Assembly (NCBI RefSeq): GCF_046250185.1
Contig: NZ_CP176469.1
Length of the DNA stretch: 64,000 nt
DNA from: Litorimonas sp046250185
GTDB lineage: Bacteria; Pseudomonadota; Alphaproteobacteria; Caulobacterales; Maricaulaceae
Reading direction: 5' to 3' (one strand)
The notes below the pieces were generated by a model. That model was not told the origin of the DNA and made no database searches. It saw only the letters and a list, made by a program, of their open reading frames with translations. Below, piece by piece: positions 1 to 7,583 of the stretch (positions are counted from its first letter, which is position 1; every line of letters begins with the position of its first letter). The translations under genes and the position numbers were made by a program.

Positions 1-1506
1 AGCCTTGTCTGGGGATTCCTCTTCTGCCTCGCTGGTGTGATTAATGCGATTTACGGTCTCCACGAAAAGTGCCGTATTACCGATAGTTCTGCGCTAGTAT
101 ATACGGGTGCCGCGATCGCGGGTGTCCTGGCGGGCGACATGATTACACTGTTTATCTTCTGGGAATTGACGGCGATTTCGTCGGTCTTCTTAATCTGGAA
201 GGGCGGCGAACACGCCTATGCAGCGGGGCTGCGTTATCTTGCGATTCATGTGCTATCGGGCGTGATGCTCCTCGCGGGGGCTGTGATGTTTGCCCGCGCT
301 AATGGTGGAGATTTCACCTTCGGTTATATCGGACTAGACGCACCAGGTGGCTTGCTTCTGCTGCTCGCCATGGGGATTAAGTGCGGTTTCCCGATGCTGC
401 ACATGTGGATGCAGGACGCCTATCCCAAAGCCTCGATCACAGGCACGGTCATCCTCGCCAGTTTCACGACAAAGTTTGCGATCTATGCGCTTGCAAGGGC
501 TTTCCCGGGCACAGATATTCTGATCTGGATCGGGTGTATTATGACATGCTTCCCCGTATTCTTTGCGGTGGTGGAGAACGATCTGCGCCGCGTGCTAGCC
601 TATTCCCTGAACAACCAGCTTGGCTTTATGGTCGCGGGTATCGGGATCGGGACGACGATGGCAATGAACGGCGTGGTCGGGCAAGTCTTCGTCCACGTTA
701 TCTTTAAAGGTCTCCTTTTTATGTCCATCGGAGCCGTCATGTATCGCACTGGAACAGCCAAAGCGTCAGAGCTTGGCGGGTTGTTCAGGTCTATGCCGTT
801 CACGGCTGTGCTGTGCTTGATAGGGGCTGGGTCGATTGCGGCCTTCCCATTATTGGCGGCCTTTGTGACCAAGTCGATGATCCTTGCCGCTGCCGTGGAA
901 GAACATCTTTATATCCCCTTCCTGATGATGCTGTTCGCATCTGCTGGTGTGATGGAACATTCGGGCATTAAAGTGCCGCACTTCACTTTCTTCGCGCATG
1001 ATAGCGGGCGGCGAGTGAAAGAAGCGCCGTGGAATATGCTTGTCGCCATGAGCCTTGCTGCAATCCTCTGCATTGTTTTGGCATGGCCGTGGGGTGGCTA
1101 CCAAATGCTCTACGCGCTCATGCCGTATGAGACGGATTACAAGCCCTATACGGTTGACCACGTGGTCTTCCAGATGCAGTTGCTTTTCGCGGCTATCTTC
1201 GCCTTTACGCTTCTCAAGCGGTTCAAGCTCTATCCAGCCGAACGTCGGGCTGAGATTTTAGACGCTGATTGGCTTTACCGCAAAGTGGGACTAAACATCG
1301 CCTTGTGGGGTTCTGCTATGTGGACGCGTTTGGGGGCCAATATCACGCGTCTGCGCGACGCAACCCTCGGCAAAGCGGGTAAGCGCCTATATCAAACTTT
1401 CAGCCCTGCGGGTGGCTTATCGCAATCAACGCCGTCTGGTCTGCCAGCCGCTCTCATCGCAGGTGTCTTGGTGTTGGTTTTGGTGTTGGAATATATCACC
1501 CCGTGA
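1..1506 (+). CDS. Mrp/NDH-type Na+/H+ antiporter subunit D-like protein (5' truncated by window edge)
   Basis: Proton-conducting antiporter subunit of the MrpD / NuoL-M-N family, an integral membrane protein that exchanges cations for protons. The reading frame is open to base 1, so the N-terminus lies outside the window; the GTG at 37 is only an internal codon. Visible family marks are the glutamate in FWELTAISS (the conserved TM5 Glu), the lysine in GIKCGFPMLHMW with a following DAYPKAS, and HVIFKGLLFM with the conserved His and Lys. Many hydrophobic helices run to a C-terminal anchor ending in LEYITP. The stop overlaps the GTG of the next gene by 4 nt (GTGA). Whether it belongs to a full mrp operon or is a solitary paralogue cannot be told from this end. 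Confidence 0.85.
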   Translation, partial: SLVWGFLFCLAGVINAIYGLHEKCRITDSSALVYTGAAIAGVLAGDMITLFIFWELTAISSVFLIWKGGEHAYAAGLRYLAIHVLSGVMLLAGAVMFARANGGDFTFGYIGLDAPGGLLLLLAMGIKCGFPMLHMWMQDAYPKASITGTVILASFTTKFAIYALARAFPGTDILIWIGCIMTCFPVFFAVVENDLRRVLAYSLNNQLGFMVAGIGIGTTMAMNGVVGQVFVHVIFKGLLFMSIGAVMYRTGTAKASELGGLFRSMPFTAVLCLIGAGSIAAFPLLAAFVTKSMILAAAVEEHLYIPFLMMLFASAGVMEHSGIKVPHFTFFAHDSGRRVKEAPWNMLVAMSLAAILCIVLAWPWGGYQMLYALMPYETDYKPYTVDHVVFQMQLLFAAIFAFTLLKRFKLYPAERRAEILDADWLYRKVGLNIALWGSAMWTRLGANITRLRDATLGKAGKRLYQTFSPAGGLSQSTPSGLPAALIAGVLVLVLVLEYITP

Positions 1507-1919
1507 GTGAGTTAAGCCAAAAGCAGAAAACAGCTTTGCTGCGCCACACATCTGATATTGTCTCCGCGATTGCGGGCCAAGGACAGGTCAACCCAAACGA
1601 TCTGCCGAGCCTGATCCAGACTGTTTATGATAGTCTGGAAAGCGCAGCGTATAGCGAAGTGACCGCCACCCCCGAAGTGCGTCCTGATCCAGCCGTGCCC
1701 ATCGCTGACTCCTTACGTGACGACGTCATTATCTGCCTCGAAGATGGTCAGCCGTTTCAGTCGCTCAAACGGCACTTACGGGTGAAGTATAACCTGACGC
1801 CTGACGAATACCGTCAAAAATGGGGTTTACCTAAAGACTATCCCATGGTCGCGCCTGATTATGCGAAGCGCCGATCCGCCCTCGCAAAGCGAACGGGCCT
1901 TGGGAAAAACAAGCGCTGA
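1503..1919 (+). CDS. Ros/MucR-family transcriptional regulator with a degenerate zinc site
   Basis: 138-residue DNA-binding regulator of the MucR family, typically an H-NS-like silencer of AT-rich promoters in alphaproteobacteria. The diagnostic block SLKRHL...YNLTPDEYRQKWGLP...YPMVAP is at residues 87-117. The metal site reads Cys78, Asp81, His91 and then Lys95, where MucR proteins usually have His; only the Cys-Asp-His part of the set survives. The N-terminal half (residues 8-50) matches the family oligomerisation region. GTG start overlapping the antiporter stop by 4 nt suggests translational coupling. It sits two genes upstream of the GTA activator pair, so a role in silencing the GTA region is possible but is inference only. 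Confidence 0.85.
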   Translation: MSELSQKQKTALLRHTSDIVSAIAGQGQVNPNDLPSLIQTVYDSLESAAYSEVTATPEVRPDPAVPIADSLRDDVIICLEDGQPFQSLKRHLRVKYNLTPDEYRQKWGLPKDYPMVAPDYAKRRSALAKRTGLGKNKR

Positions 1920-1993
1920 GTCGATAAATCGCCAATCGAATCGGATGCGATATAAAAAACGAGTCATTTTGCGACATTTGACCTGCAATATGG

Positions 1994-2008
1994 TTAACAA
2001 ACCCTTGA
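1994..2008. promoter_or_regulatory. weak CtrA-like site upstream of the PAS_5 gene
   Basis: TTAA-N7-TTGA on the plus strand, which reads TCAA-N7-TTAAC on the minus strand, one base from the CtrA full-site consensus TTAA-N7-TTAAC. It lies about 78 nt before the likely start of the PAS_5 gene, in the 166-nt gap after mucR. The same gap has a weak hairpin around 2040-2065. One-mismatch sites of this AT-rich motif occur by chance, so this is only a candidate. Confidence 0.25.
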
Positions 2009-2085
2009 TGTCGTCTCAGAACACCTAAAAACCTTAGATGTGGGAAGGGCGCAACCTCCCGCACAAAGGGACAAAGGGGACAGGC

Positions 2086-2595
2086 GTGCTATCAGGCAAT
2101 GCGCTTCGGCATCAAATAATTCTGCCAGAACAACAGGCATTTTACGACTATTGGCGATCACAATGTCGCGAAAATGCATTGCCTTCGCGACATGACATCA
2201 AGCCAGAAGATATTTCCGTACAGTTGCCGATGACAAGCCTGGTCGAGCGACGCCCTTCTGCCTCTGGTCATCGTTATCATATCCGCCTGGCAGGCACAGG
2301 TTTTTGGAATCTTTACGGCGCAGAAATTCAAGGTCGCCATATTGATGAATTACCCATTGGGTGTCGCGTTGATTATTGGACACGCGTTTTGGATCAAGTA
2401 ATAGAAACCCGTAAACCCTATGTCGGTGTGACGAAGCCCAACACGCCCAATGGCTCTCATATGGCGCAGTTTTGGGTGCGGGTTCCGCTTTCCGATAACG
2501 GGCGCGATATTAATATGATCCTCGGTTATGATCACCTCGTAAAGCTCTCTGATGTCGCCGACCAAAAGGTGACTGAGACAAAAATTTACGCCTAA
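2086..2595 (+). CDS. PAS_5 (DUF1457) domain protein
   Basis: 169-residue single-domain PAS protein of the alphaproteobacterial PAS_5 type. Typical sequence marks are FYDYWRSQCRENALPSRHDI near the N-terminus, the RLAGTGFWNLYG strand and RHIDELP. There is no effector domain, transmembrane segment or HTH. I prefer the GTG at 2086 over the upstream in-frame ATG at 2038, because AAAGGGGAC lies just before the GTG, while the ATG has no ribosome binding site. It stands alone between mucR and the gafY-like gene, followed by a 135-nt AT-rich gap. Single PAS_5 proteins in this group are mostly uncharacterised; ligand and partner are unknown. Confidence 0.8.
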   Translation: MLSGNALRHQIILPEQQAFYDYWRSQCRENALPSRHDIKPEDISVQLPMTSLVERRPSASGHRYHIRLAGTGFWNLYGAEIQGRHIDELPIGCRVDYWTRVLDQVIETRKPYVGVTKPNTPNGSHMAQFWVRVPLSDNGRDINMILGYDHLVKLSDVADQKVTETKIYA

Positions 2596-2730
2596 AAACA
2601 AATATTTAAAAATATTATCATGTGAATAAATTCCTATTAAGCTTGACTCTTGAGGTTAAATAGTAGGAATATAATCCTCTTATTCGTTGTTGCAGCTAAA
2701 GTGACGAACCCGCGAATAAAGAGGTTTTTC
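2596..2730 (+). promoter_or_regulatory. AT-rich upstream region of the gafY-gafZ pair
   Basis: 135 nt with markedly low GC, the likely promoter region for the activator operon. It contains a perfect -10-like TATAAT at 2670-2675; the nearest -35-like hexamers (TTGACT at 2643, TTGAGG at 2650) are at spacings of 21 and 14, so neither fits well and an activator-dependent promoter is plausible. AAAGAGG at 2718-2724 is the ribosome binding site for the ATG at 2731. An AT-rich tract of this kind is the sort of target bound by MucR or IHF, but no clear IHF consensus was seen. Confidence 0.4.
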
Positions 2731-3075
2731 ATGCGCCGTTCTCAATCTGTCCCCGAAGACATTCCTCGGGCCTTGCTCACTGTTGCTGCTGTCTCGTTAG
2801 AGTTTGGCCTGCCTGATTTGTCGATCAGCGGTCATCGCCGTGGTGATACGCAACACTGTTTCGCGCGCCAAGTGGCGATGTATCTGCTGCATGTCACCTA
2901 TAACGTGACACTGACCCGCACTGCGCAGCTGTTTTCCAAGGATAGGTCAACGGTTTCCCATGCCTGTAATGTCGTGGAGGACAGTCGCGACGACCCCGTT
3001 TTTGACCGCAAAATATCTAAGCTTGAGAGCTTTCTCGCCCAAGCGCCGATGCGGTTGGAGGCGGAATTATGCTAA
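2731..3075 (+). CDS. gafY: DnaA-domain-IV-like HTH protein, candidate GTA activator GafY
   Basis: 114-residue DNA-binding protein whose residues 43-84 resemble DnaA domain IV: CFARQVAMYLL followed by TAQLFSKDRSTVSHACNVVE, the counterpart of the DnaA box-binding signature (RDHTTV.HAC). No AAA+ domain is present. Known biology: R. capsulatus GafA joins a DnaA-like HTH to a DUF6456 region, and in Caulobacter the same functions are split into GafY and GafZ, which directly activate the GTA cluster. Here the DnaA-like gene overlaps a DUF6456 gene by 7 nt, immediately before a GTA cluster, which is why I assign GafY. Start chosen at 2731 because AAAGAGG precedes it; an upstream ATG at 2650 has no ribosome binding site and falls in the promoter region. 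A DnaA-box-like pair of sites downstream fits its predicted specificity. Confidence 0.75.
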   Translation: MRRSQSVPEDIPRALLTVAAVSLEFGLPDLSISGHRRGDTQHCFARQVAMYLLHVTYNVTLTRTAQLFSKDRSTVSHACNVVEDSRDDPVFDRKISKLESFLAQAPMRLEAELC

Positions 3076-3821
3076 GTGAACGCGACCAGAAGTTTATCAA
3101 ACGTATGATTGCCGAGCGGGCCGTGATCAATGTGACTGTGCGCGCCGATGCTTATCAAGTGTTCCCGAATGGTGATCGACGCCGCCGCACGGGCGTATTT
3201 TGGGTTCAGCACGATCGGCTGCAGCGTTTGCTGGCTGAGGGTGCATTGGATCGCACGCCCAAAGGCTATGTCGTTCGCCCGTCATTAGAGCGCCGTTTGA
3301 AGAATACTAAAATTTCAACATCTTCAGTCGATGGTCAGCACTATGATCTTGAAGAACGAGATATTTTCATCCCCGGCGGGTCTATTCGCAAAGCCAACCT
3401 AAATCGACGTAACAGTGCGCTTGAAAGACTGGCGCGCAAACGGGGCCGAGATGGTCGATTGATCCTCCGGGCGTGTGAAGTGGAAGCGGGCCGGCGCCTT
3501 GCAAAAGACTATGCCATGGCTGGGGCAGGACATGTCTCAACACAAAATTACGACACCGCTGGCGTCGATGGCGGCCGCCGTGCAGACGCGCAGGAAAATA
3601 CTATCTTGTCCCACATGACAGCCAAGACGCGTCTGCTCGCGGCTCGCGCGGCATTGGGTGATGGGTTGGAAAATGCTGTGATCGCTGTCTGCTGCCGCGA
3701 CGAGTCGCTCGACTCTGTTGAACGCGCAGAACGCTGGGTAAAATCCAGCGGGCTAAGTATCCTCAAAATCGGCCTCGCAAGATTAGTTACTCTTTACGGC
3801 ACGGAAGCGGGCAGTCGCTAA
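3069..3821 (+). CDS. gafZ: DUF6456 protein, candidate GTA antiterminator/activator GafZ
   Basis: 250-residue protein. The N-terminal 75 residues are basic and may form an HTH-like unit (RTGVFWVQHDRLQRLLAEGALDR); the C-terminal region, about residues 117-245, matches the DUF6456 pattern: LARKRGRDGR..L...EVEAGRRLAKDY, then NYD..GVDGGRR, a region of conserved Asp/Gly, and GLSILKIGLARL. DUF6456 is the second half of GafA; in Caulobacter GafZ was reported to act as an antiterminator with RNA polymerase. Start overlaps the gafY stop by 7 nt, so the two are coupled. Its stop codon touches the AGACGTATCC element of the terS promoter. Assignment to GafZ rests on domain order and context, not on a search. 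Confidence 0.75.
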   Translation: MLSERDQKFIKRMIAERAVINVTVRADAYQVFPNGDRRRRTGVFWVQHDRLQRLLAEGALDRTPKGYVVRPSLERRLKNTKISTSSVDGQHYDLEERDIFIPGGSIRKANLNRRNSALERLARKRGRDGRLILRACEVEAGRRLAKDYAMAGAGHVSTQNYDTAGVDGGRRADAQENTILSHMTAKTRLLAARAALGDGLENAVIAVCCRDESLDSVERAERWVKSSGLSILKIGLARLVTLYGTEAGSR

Positions 3822-3853
3822 GACGTATCCACGGTCCCTGGGCGCGGCATACT
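3821..3853 (+). promoter_or_regulatory. putative GTA promoter with DnaA-box-like element before terS
   Basis: AGACGTATCC at 3821-3830 is followed after 17 nt by a -10-like CATACT at 3848-3853. The same 10-mer is at 6001-6010 before the portal gene. The core GTATCCACG differs from the DnaA box TTATCCACA at two positions, fitting a DnaA-domain-IV-like activator bound at the -35 position. The expected start point, about 3860, is at or next to the terS ATG (3862), and no ribosome binding site is visible, so the terS mRNA may be leaderless. Confidence 0.5.
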
Positions 3854-3861
3854 CTGTTCAG

Positions 3862-4218
3862 ATGACAGAGCCAATTTCCGATCAACCCCTGCAAGATGCG
3901 CTCACTCATCTCTTGGCCCAGATCGCCGCATTATCCAATGATGCAGCTGGGCCGCCTGCTGAGATGGAGAGGCTAGCAAAATCCGTTTCGGCTCACCTGA
4001 AATCCATTAGCGATATTCAAAGCCATAATGAGCGCGTTGCCGCACACAGATTTGAGAGCCAATATACGCGATATGAAGACATCCCGCCCCCCAGTCCCGC
4101 CGACCGCGCGCGCTTCGTGGCACGCCTACAAAAGCTCTATGCTGAGGTCTTATCTGACGCCGACATTGAAGACATTCTTTCACCGTATGACGACGGCCGA
4201 CCTCCTTCAGCATCTTGA
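3862..4218 (+). CDS. terS: GTA small terminase subunit (g1)
   Basis: 118-residue protein in the position of RcGTA g1, the small terminase that recognises DNA and recruits the large subunit for headful packaging. It is mostly helical (residues 8-55 form a likely coiled coil) with a short C-terminal segment FVARLQKLYAEVLSDADIEDIL. Sequence similarity between GTA small terminases is weak, so position and size carry the call. It starts 40 nt after gafZ and its end overlaps the preferred terL start by 32 nt. No ribosome binding site is seen, consistent with a leaderless transcript from the promoter just upstream. Confidence 0.65.
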   Translation: MTEPISDQPLQDALTHLLAQIAALSNDAAGPPAEMERLAKSVSAHLKSISDIQSHNERVAAHRFESQYTRYEDIPPPSPADRARFVARLQKLYAEVLSDADIEDILSPYDDGRPPSAS

Positions 4219-5428
4219 AAACTGGGACAATCACGCGCGGGCGGACCAGATTGAACCTGACTTAGATTGGGCGATCTGGCTACTGATGGGGGGGCGGGGG
4301 TCTGGCAAAACGCGTGCGGGTGCAGAGTGGATCCGCGAGCGCGTGGCTTGGGGAGGCTGCCGACATATCGCCCTTGTCGCGCCAAACCTAAGCGATGGCC
4401 GAGAGGTGATGTTGAACGGGGATAGTGGGTTGCTGCGCATTGGCTATCCGAGCGAGCGTCCTCAATACATTAGTTCGCGCCGCCGCCTTGAATGGCCAAA
4501 TGGTGCGGTGGGGCATATCTTTTCTGCCGAAGATCCTGACAGTTTGCGTGGGCCGCAATTTGATGTGGCGTGGGCGGACGAGTTTTGCGCGTGGCGCCAT
4601 CCCGATGAGACCCTATCAAATTTACGTCTAGCCTTGCGGTTGGGCGATGATCCAAAATTAGTTGTCACGACGACGCCGCGGCCTATTCCTGCGCTAAAGA
4701 AGCTTCTACAAACGCCTGACCTTGTAATCAGCCGCGCCAAGACTTCTGATAATGCACGGCATCTCGCAGCTAGTTTTCTTGAGGCTATGGCGCAGACCTA
4801 TGGTGGCACGCGTCTCGGACGGCAGGAATTAGATGGGGATTTAATTGAGGATCATCCGGGTGCGCTTTGGACGCGACACGTGATTGATGCTGCGCGGATT
4901 GCTGCGGCGCCAGAACTCTCTCGCATTATCGTCTCAATAGACCCGCCCACGACCTCTGGTCCCAAAGCCGATCGATGCGGCTTAGTCGTGGCGGGGCGCG
5001 TGGGCGAAGGGCGAGATGCCAAAGCGTATATCCTGCAAGACGGATCGGAGCAGGGGCTTTCGCCTGAAGGATGGGCGCGACGAGCCATAGCGCTTTTTCA
5101 TACATGGGAAGCGGATTGCCTGCTGGCGGAGACCAATCAAGGCGGGGATATGATCCGCACGATCTTGGCCCAAATCGATCCCAATATTCCGCTTCGCACA
5201 GTCCATGCCAGTCGCGGAAAAATCACACGCGCCGAGCCTGTTGCTGCGCTCTATGAGCAGGGCCGAGTCCGTCATGTTGGACAATTTTCCGAATTAGAAG
5301 ATGAACTGGCTATGATGGGATCACCGGTTATGCGCGGCAGTCCTGACCGCGTCGACGCACTGGTTTGGGCCGTTTCACACCTGCTGATTGCAAACACAGC
5401 TTCACCGCGTATTCGTGGCCTTTTTTAG
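4187..5428 (+). CDS. terL: GTA large terminase, ATPase-nuclease (g2)
   Basis: 413-residue motor that pumps DNA into the prohead and cuts it at headful. Walker A is GGRGSGKT at residues 35-42; the Walker B region is FDVAWADEF. The C-terminal RNase-H-like nuclease shows IVSIDPP, LLAETNQGG and DRVDALVWA with acidic residues in the usual places. I use the ATG at 4187 (MTTADLLQHLE), 34 residues before Walker A, because the longer reading from 4028 lies wholly within terS. The 3' side is a 97-nt gap with no terminator, containing a CtrA box. This is the best-conserved GTA/phage gene here. Confidence 0.9.
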   Translation: MTTADLLQHLENWDNHARADQIEPDLDWAIWLLMGGRGSGKTRAGAEWIRERVAWGGCRHIALVAPNLSDGREVMLNGDSGLLRIGYPSERPQYISSRRRLEWPNGAVGHIFSAEDPDSLRGPQFDVAWADEFCAWRHPDETLSNLRLALRLGDDPKLVVTTTPRPIPALKKLLQTPDLVISRAKTSDNARHLAASFLEAMAQTYGGTRLGRQELDGDLIEDHPGALWTRHVIDAARIAAAPELSRIIVSIDPPTTSGPKADRCGLVVAGRVGEGRDAKAYILQDGSEQGLSPEGWARRAIALFHTWEADCLLAETNQGGDMIRTILAQIDPNIPLRTVHASRGKITRAEPVAALYEQGRVRHVGQFSELEDELAMMGSPVMRGSPDRVDALVWAVSHLLIANTASPRIRGLF

Positions 5429-5466
5429 TGCAGTTCAGGCTTAAAGCCGCCACATTTCAACTCAAA

Positions 5467-5481
5467 TTAAGACCTCGTTAA
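5467..5481 (+). promoter_or_regulatory. perfect CtrA binding box inside the GTA cluster
   Basis: TTAA (5467-5470), seven bases, TTAA (5478-5481): the full CtrA consensus spacing. It lies in the 97-nt gap between terL and the next gene, 45 nt upstream of that gene's start, a suitable position for a CtrA-dependent promoter. It is the only perfect intergenic TTAA-N7-TTAA that I found in the window. Confidence 0.6.
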
Positions 5482-5525
5482 TCATGTCCTTTCATTATCT
5501 GCGGGCATGACGTTGAGGAGTGGGA

Positions 5526-5963
5526 ATGCGTCACATTCGGAAATCCAAGCAGGTTCAGCAGTTGCAAGAGCAGCTGGCTGATACTAATTCTGAACTAGGC
5601 TATCTCAACCGTGCGCTGGCGATACAGATGATTTCTCTAGCGACGCAGACGGGTGAGACCGAACCCTTGTCGGAGGCCGTGACGGCGCTGCGGTCAGCCC
5701 AGGCTTATTACTCGTTCGAGACATGCCCGCGTGAGCATGCGGAAATACAGCAGGCTTTGGCTGACACGCTTCTGCTGCTGGGCAAAGCCAATCAAGACAA
5801 AGCGGCTTTGGAAAAAGCCAAGCAAGCCTATCGCGGCGCAATTACATTAGCTTCAATGTTGGGTGATGAGCGCATGCGGGCCGATTTGCGCAGCAATTAT
5901 AAACTCACAATGACATTGTTGGGACAGCATACGAAGACTGCATCCCTGTTTAAGGTTGCCTAG
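5526..5963 (+). CDS. TPR-like helical protein inserted between terL and portal
   Basis: 145-residue, all-helical protein not part of the RcGTA gene set. Residues 6-30 form a heptad-like coil (KQVQQLQEQLADTNSELGYL); residues 45-135 look like two to three degenerate tetratricopeptide repeats, for example EIQQALADTLLLLG...ALEKAKQAYRGAITLA. There is no signal peptide, catalytic motif or transmembrane helix. ATG at 5526 is preferred because GAGGAG lies five bases upstream; the GTG six bases earlier is an alternative. It has its own CtrA box and is separated by 157 nt from the portal gene, which has its own putative promoter. I do not recognise a function: it could be an unrelated CtrA-controlled gene or a regulator or accessory factor of the GTA. 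Confidence 0.75.
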   Translation: MRHIRKSKQVQQLQEQLADTNSELGYLNRALAIQMISLATQTGETEPLSEAVTALRSAQAYYSFETCPREHAEIQQALADTLLLLGKANQDKAALEKAKQAYRGAITLASMLGDERMRADLRSNYKLTMTLLGQHTKTASLFKVA

Positions 5964-6000
5964 ACTTATTTAATTACAGTCACTTAGTAGAGAATGCGCG

Positions 6001-6035
6001 AGACGTATCCGCGCCGTTCTATTTGCCCCTATAAA
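6001..6035 (+). promoter_or_regulatory. putative second GTA promoter, before the portal gene
   Basis: A second exact copy of AGACGTATCC (6001-6010) followed by GCG, then after 19 nt a -10-like TATAAA at 6030-6035. The portal ATG is at 6121, leaving a leader of about 80 nt. Same layout as at 3821-3853, so the same activator (GafY-like) is expected to bind. It would re-start GTA transcription downstream of the inserted TPR-like gene. Confidence 0.5.
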
Positions 6036-6120
6036 ACACCCATCGACGAAATTGTGTCTTGAGCCGCTGAGCGGTTGGAGCGCTGATTTCAATAGCTCTG
6101 GTTGATAGGACATCCCGTTT

Positions 6121-7320
6121 ATGAAAAACCCGTTTCGTGGTCGCAAAGCGGCCACCTCTTTGCCCATGCCTACGGCCCCCATGCCCGAGACGAAAGGCGC
6201 CGCGCCCATCTTGGCATTGCAACTGACATCCAGTGCGCAGTGGACGCCGCGCGAATTTGGCGCGATGTCGCGCGAAGGCTATGCACGTAACCCGATTGCT
6301 TACCGCTGCGTGCGGATGATTTCCGAGGCTGCAGCCTCCGTTGCGCTGTGTGCGCGGCGCGATGGTCAGTGCGTGCCAGACGATCCTGTAGGGCGCTTGC
6401 TTGTGCGAGGTCACAGCCAGCAGTCAATTACCGAAGTCATGGAAGCCTTTTACGGCTATCTCCAGGTCAGTGGCGACAGCTATTTCGAAGCCGTTCTGAG
6501 CAGTGACGTGCCGATCATGTTGCGCGCCTTGCGTCCGGATCGCATGTCACTCGTCACGGATAAGGCAGGGCGAGTGCAGGGCTGGGATCACAATCTCGGT
6601 GGTGTAGCGCGACGCTTTCGCCGCGACGCTGCGACGGATCGCTGCGCCGTTCATCATATGCGTTTATTTAATCCGTCTGATGATTGCTTCGGTCTCCCGC
6701 CCTTGCAGGCGGCAGCACAAGCGGTTGATCTGCATAATCAAGGCGGGGAATGGGCGAAGGCTTTGCTCGATAATTCCGCCCGCCCGAGTGGTGCGCTGAT
6801 CTACAAAGGCCAACCAGGCGAACATCTAACAGACGAACAATTTGAGCGTCTAAAGTCAGAGCTGGAGGGAAATTATAGCGGCCCCCAACATGCTGGGCGG
6901 CCTATGGTCTTGGAGGGTGGGCTGGATTGGAAGTCCATGAGCATGTCGCCCTCTGACATGGACTTCACGCAAACCCGCCGCGAAGCAGCTCGCGATATTG
7001 CATTGGCTTTTGGTGTGCCGCCTATGCTGCTCGGAATTCCAGGCGACAACAGCTACGCCAATTACCGTGAGGCCAATCAAGCATTTTGGCGTCAGACGAT
7101 TATCCCCTTGGTGCAAAAAACGGCGCGAGGGTTGGAAGGCTGGCTGCAGCCGTTCTTCGGCGATGACCTGACAATTCACGCCGAACTCGAACATGTCCCA
7201 GCGATGGCCGAAGAACGCGCTGTGCTGTGGAAACGCCTGTCTGAAGCGACCTTTATTACAGATGATGAGCGCCGCATACTTGCAGGTCTCGCCAGTCAAG
7301 AGGCAGAATTCGATGAATAA
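6121..7320 (+). CDS. GTA portal protein (g3)
   Basis: 399-residue HK97-type portal protein that forms the dodecameric channel at the capsid vertex for DNA entry and exit. Family marks include the conserved block ARNPIAYRCVRMISEAA, the GDSYFE strand near residue 118, LHNQGGEWAKALL and SARPSGAL in the stem region, and the C-terminal FGVPPMLLGIPGDNSYANYREA, followed by the FWRQTIIPL helix. Length is normal for the GTA family. A weak ribosome binding site (ATAGGAC) precedes the ATG. Its stop overlaps the next small gene by 8 nt, the usual tight packing of a GTA late operon. Confidence 0.92.
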   Translation: MKNPFRGRKAATSLPMPTAPMPETKGAAPILALQLTSSAQWTPREFGAMSREGYARNPIAYRCVRMISEAAASVALCARRDGQCVPDDPVGRLLVRGHSQQSITEVMEAFYGYLQVSGDSYFEAVLSSDVPIMLRALRPDRMSLVTDKAGRVQGWDHNLGGVARRFRRDAATDRCAVHHMRLFNPSDDCFGLPPLQAAAQAVDLHNQGGEWAKALLDNSARPSGALIYKGQPGEHLTDEQFERLKSELEGNYSGPQHAGRPMVLEGGLDWKSMSMSPSDMDFTQTRREAARDIALAFGVPPMLLGIPGDNSYANYREANQAFWRQTIIPLVQKTARGLEGWLQPFFGDDLTIHAELEHVPAMAEERAVLWKRLSEATFITDDERRILAGLASQEAEFDE

Positions 7321-7573
7321 TGAGCGACCTATTATTTACCCGCCGCGCTTTGACCGCACAATCACTATGGGTTTGTTGCTCGCCGTCATTGCACAGACAG
7401 CAGGCGCTTTGATCTGGGCTGGGGCTGCGGAAGCGCGGCTCACGGCTTTGGAAATGCAAGCGGCACTCACGCCGGGCATATCAGAACGCCTCGCTCGGCT
7501 CGAAGGGCAAACCGATCAAATGGCGCAAAGCCTGCTGCGCATTGAGCGCGAGCTGATCAAGCCTCGAAACTAA
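7313..7573 (+). CDS. small GTA membrane protein (g3.5)
   Basis: 86-residue protein occupying the position of RcGTA orfg3.5 between portal and protease. One hydrophobic helix (about residues 18-38, MGLLLAVIAQTAGALIWAGAA) is followed by a predicted coiled coil (RLARLEGQTDQMAQSLLRIERE). The ATG at 7313 overlaps the portal stop by 8 nt; a longer in-frame reading from 7193 would overlap portal coding by 128 nt and is not credible. Function unknown in the family; the membrane helix plus coil suggests an assembly or anchoring role, which is inference. Confidence 0.75.
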   Translation: MNNERPIIYPPRFDRTITMGLLLAVIAQTAGALIWAGAAEARLTALEMQAALTPGISERLARLEGQTDQMAQSLLRIERELIKPRN

Positions 7574-7583
7574 GGATAATCCT

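Noticed and set aside
4028..4186. N-terminal extension of terL from ATG 4028
   Set aside because: Lies entirely inside terS in another frame, lacks family-like sequence, and the ATG at 4187 gives the normal distance to Walker A.
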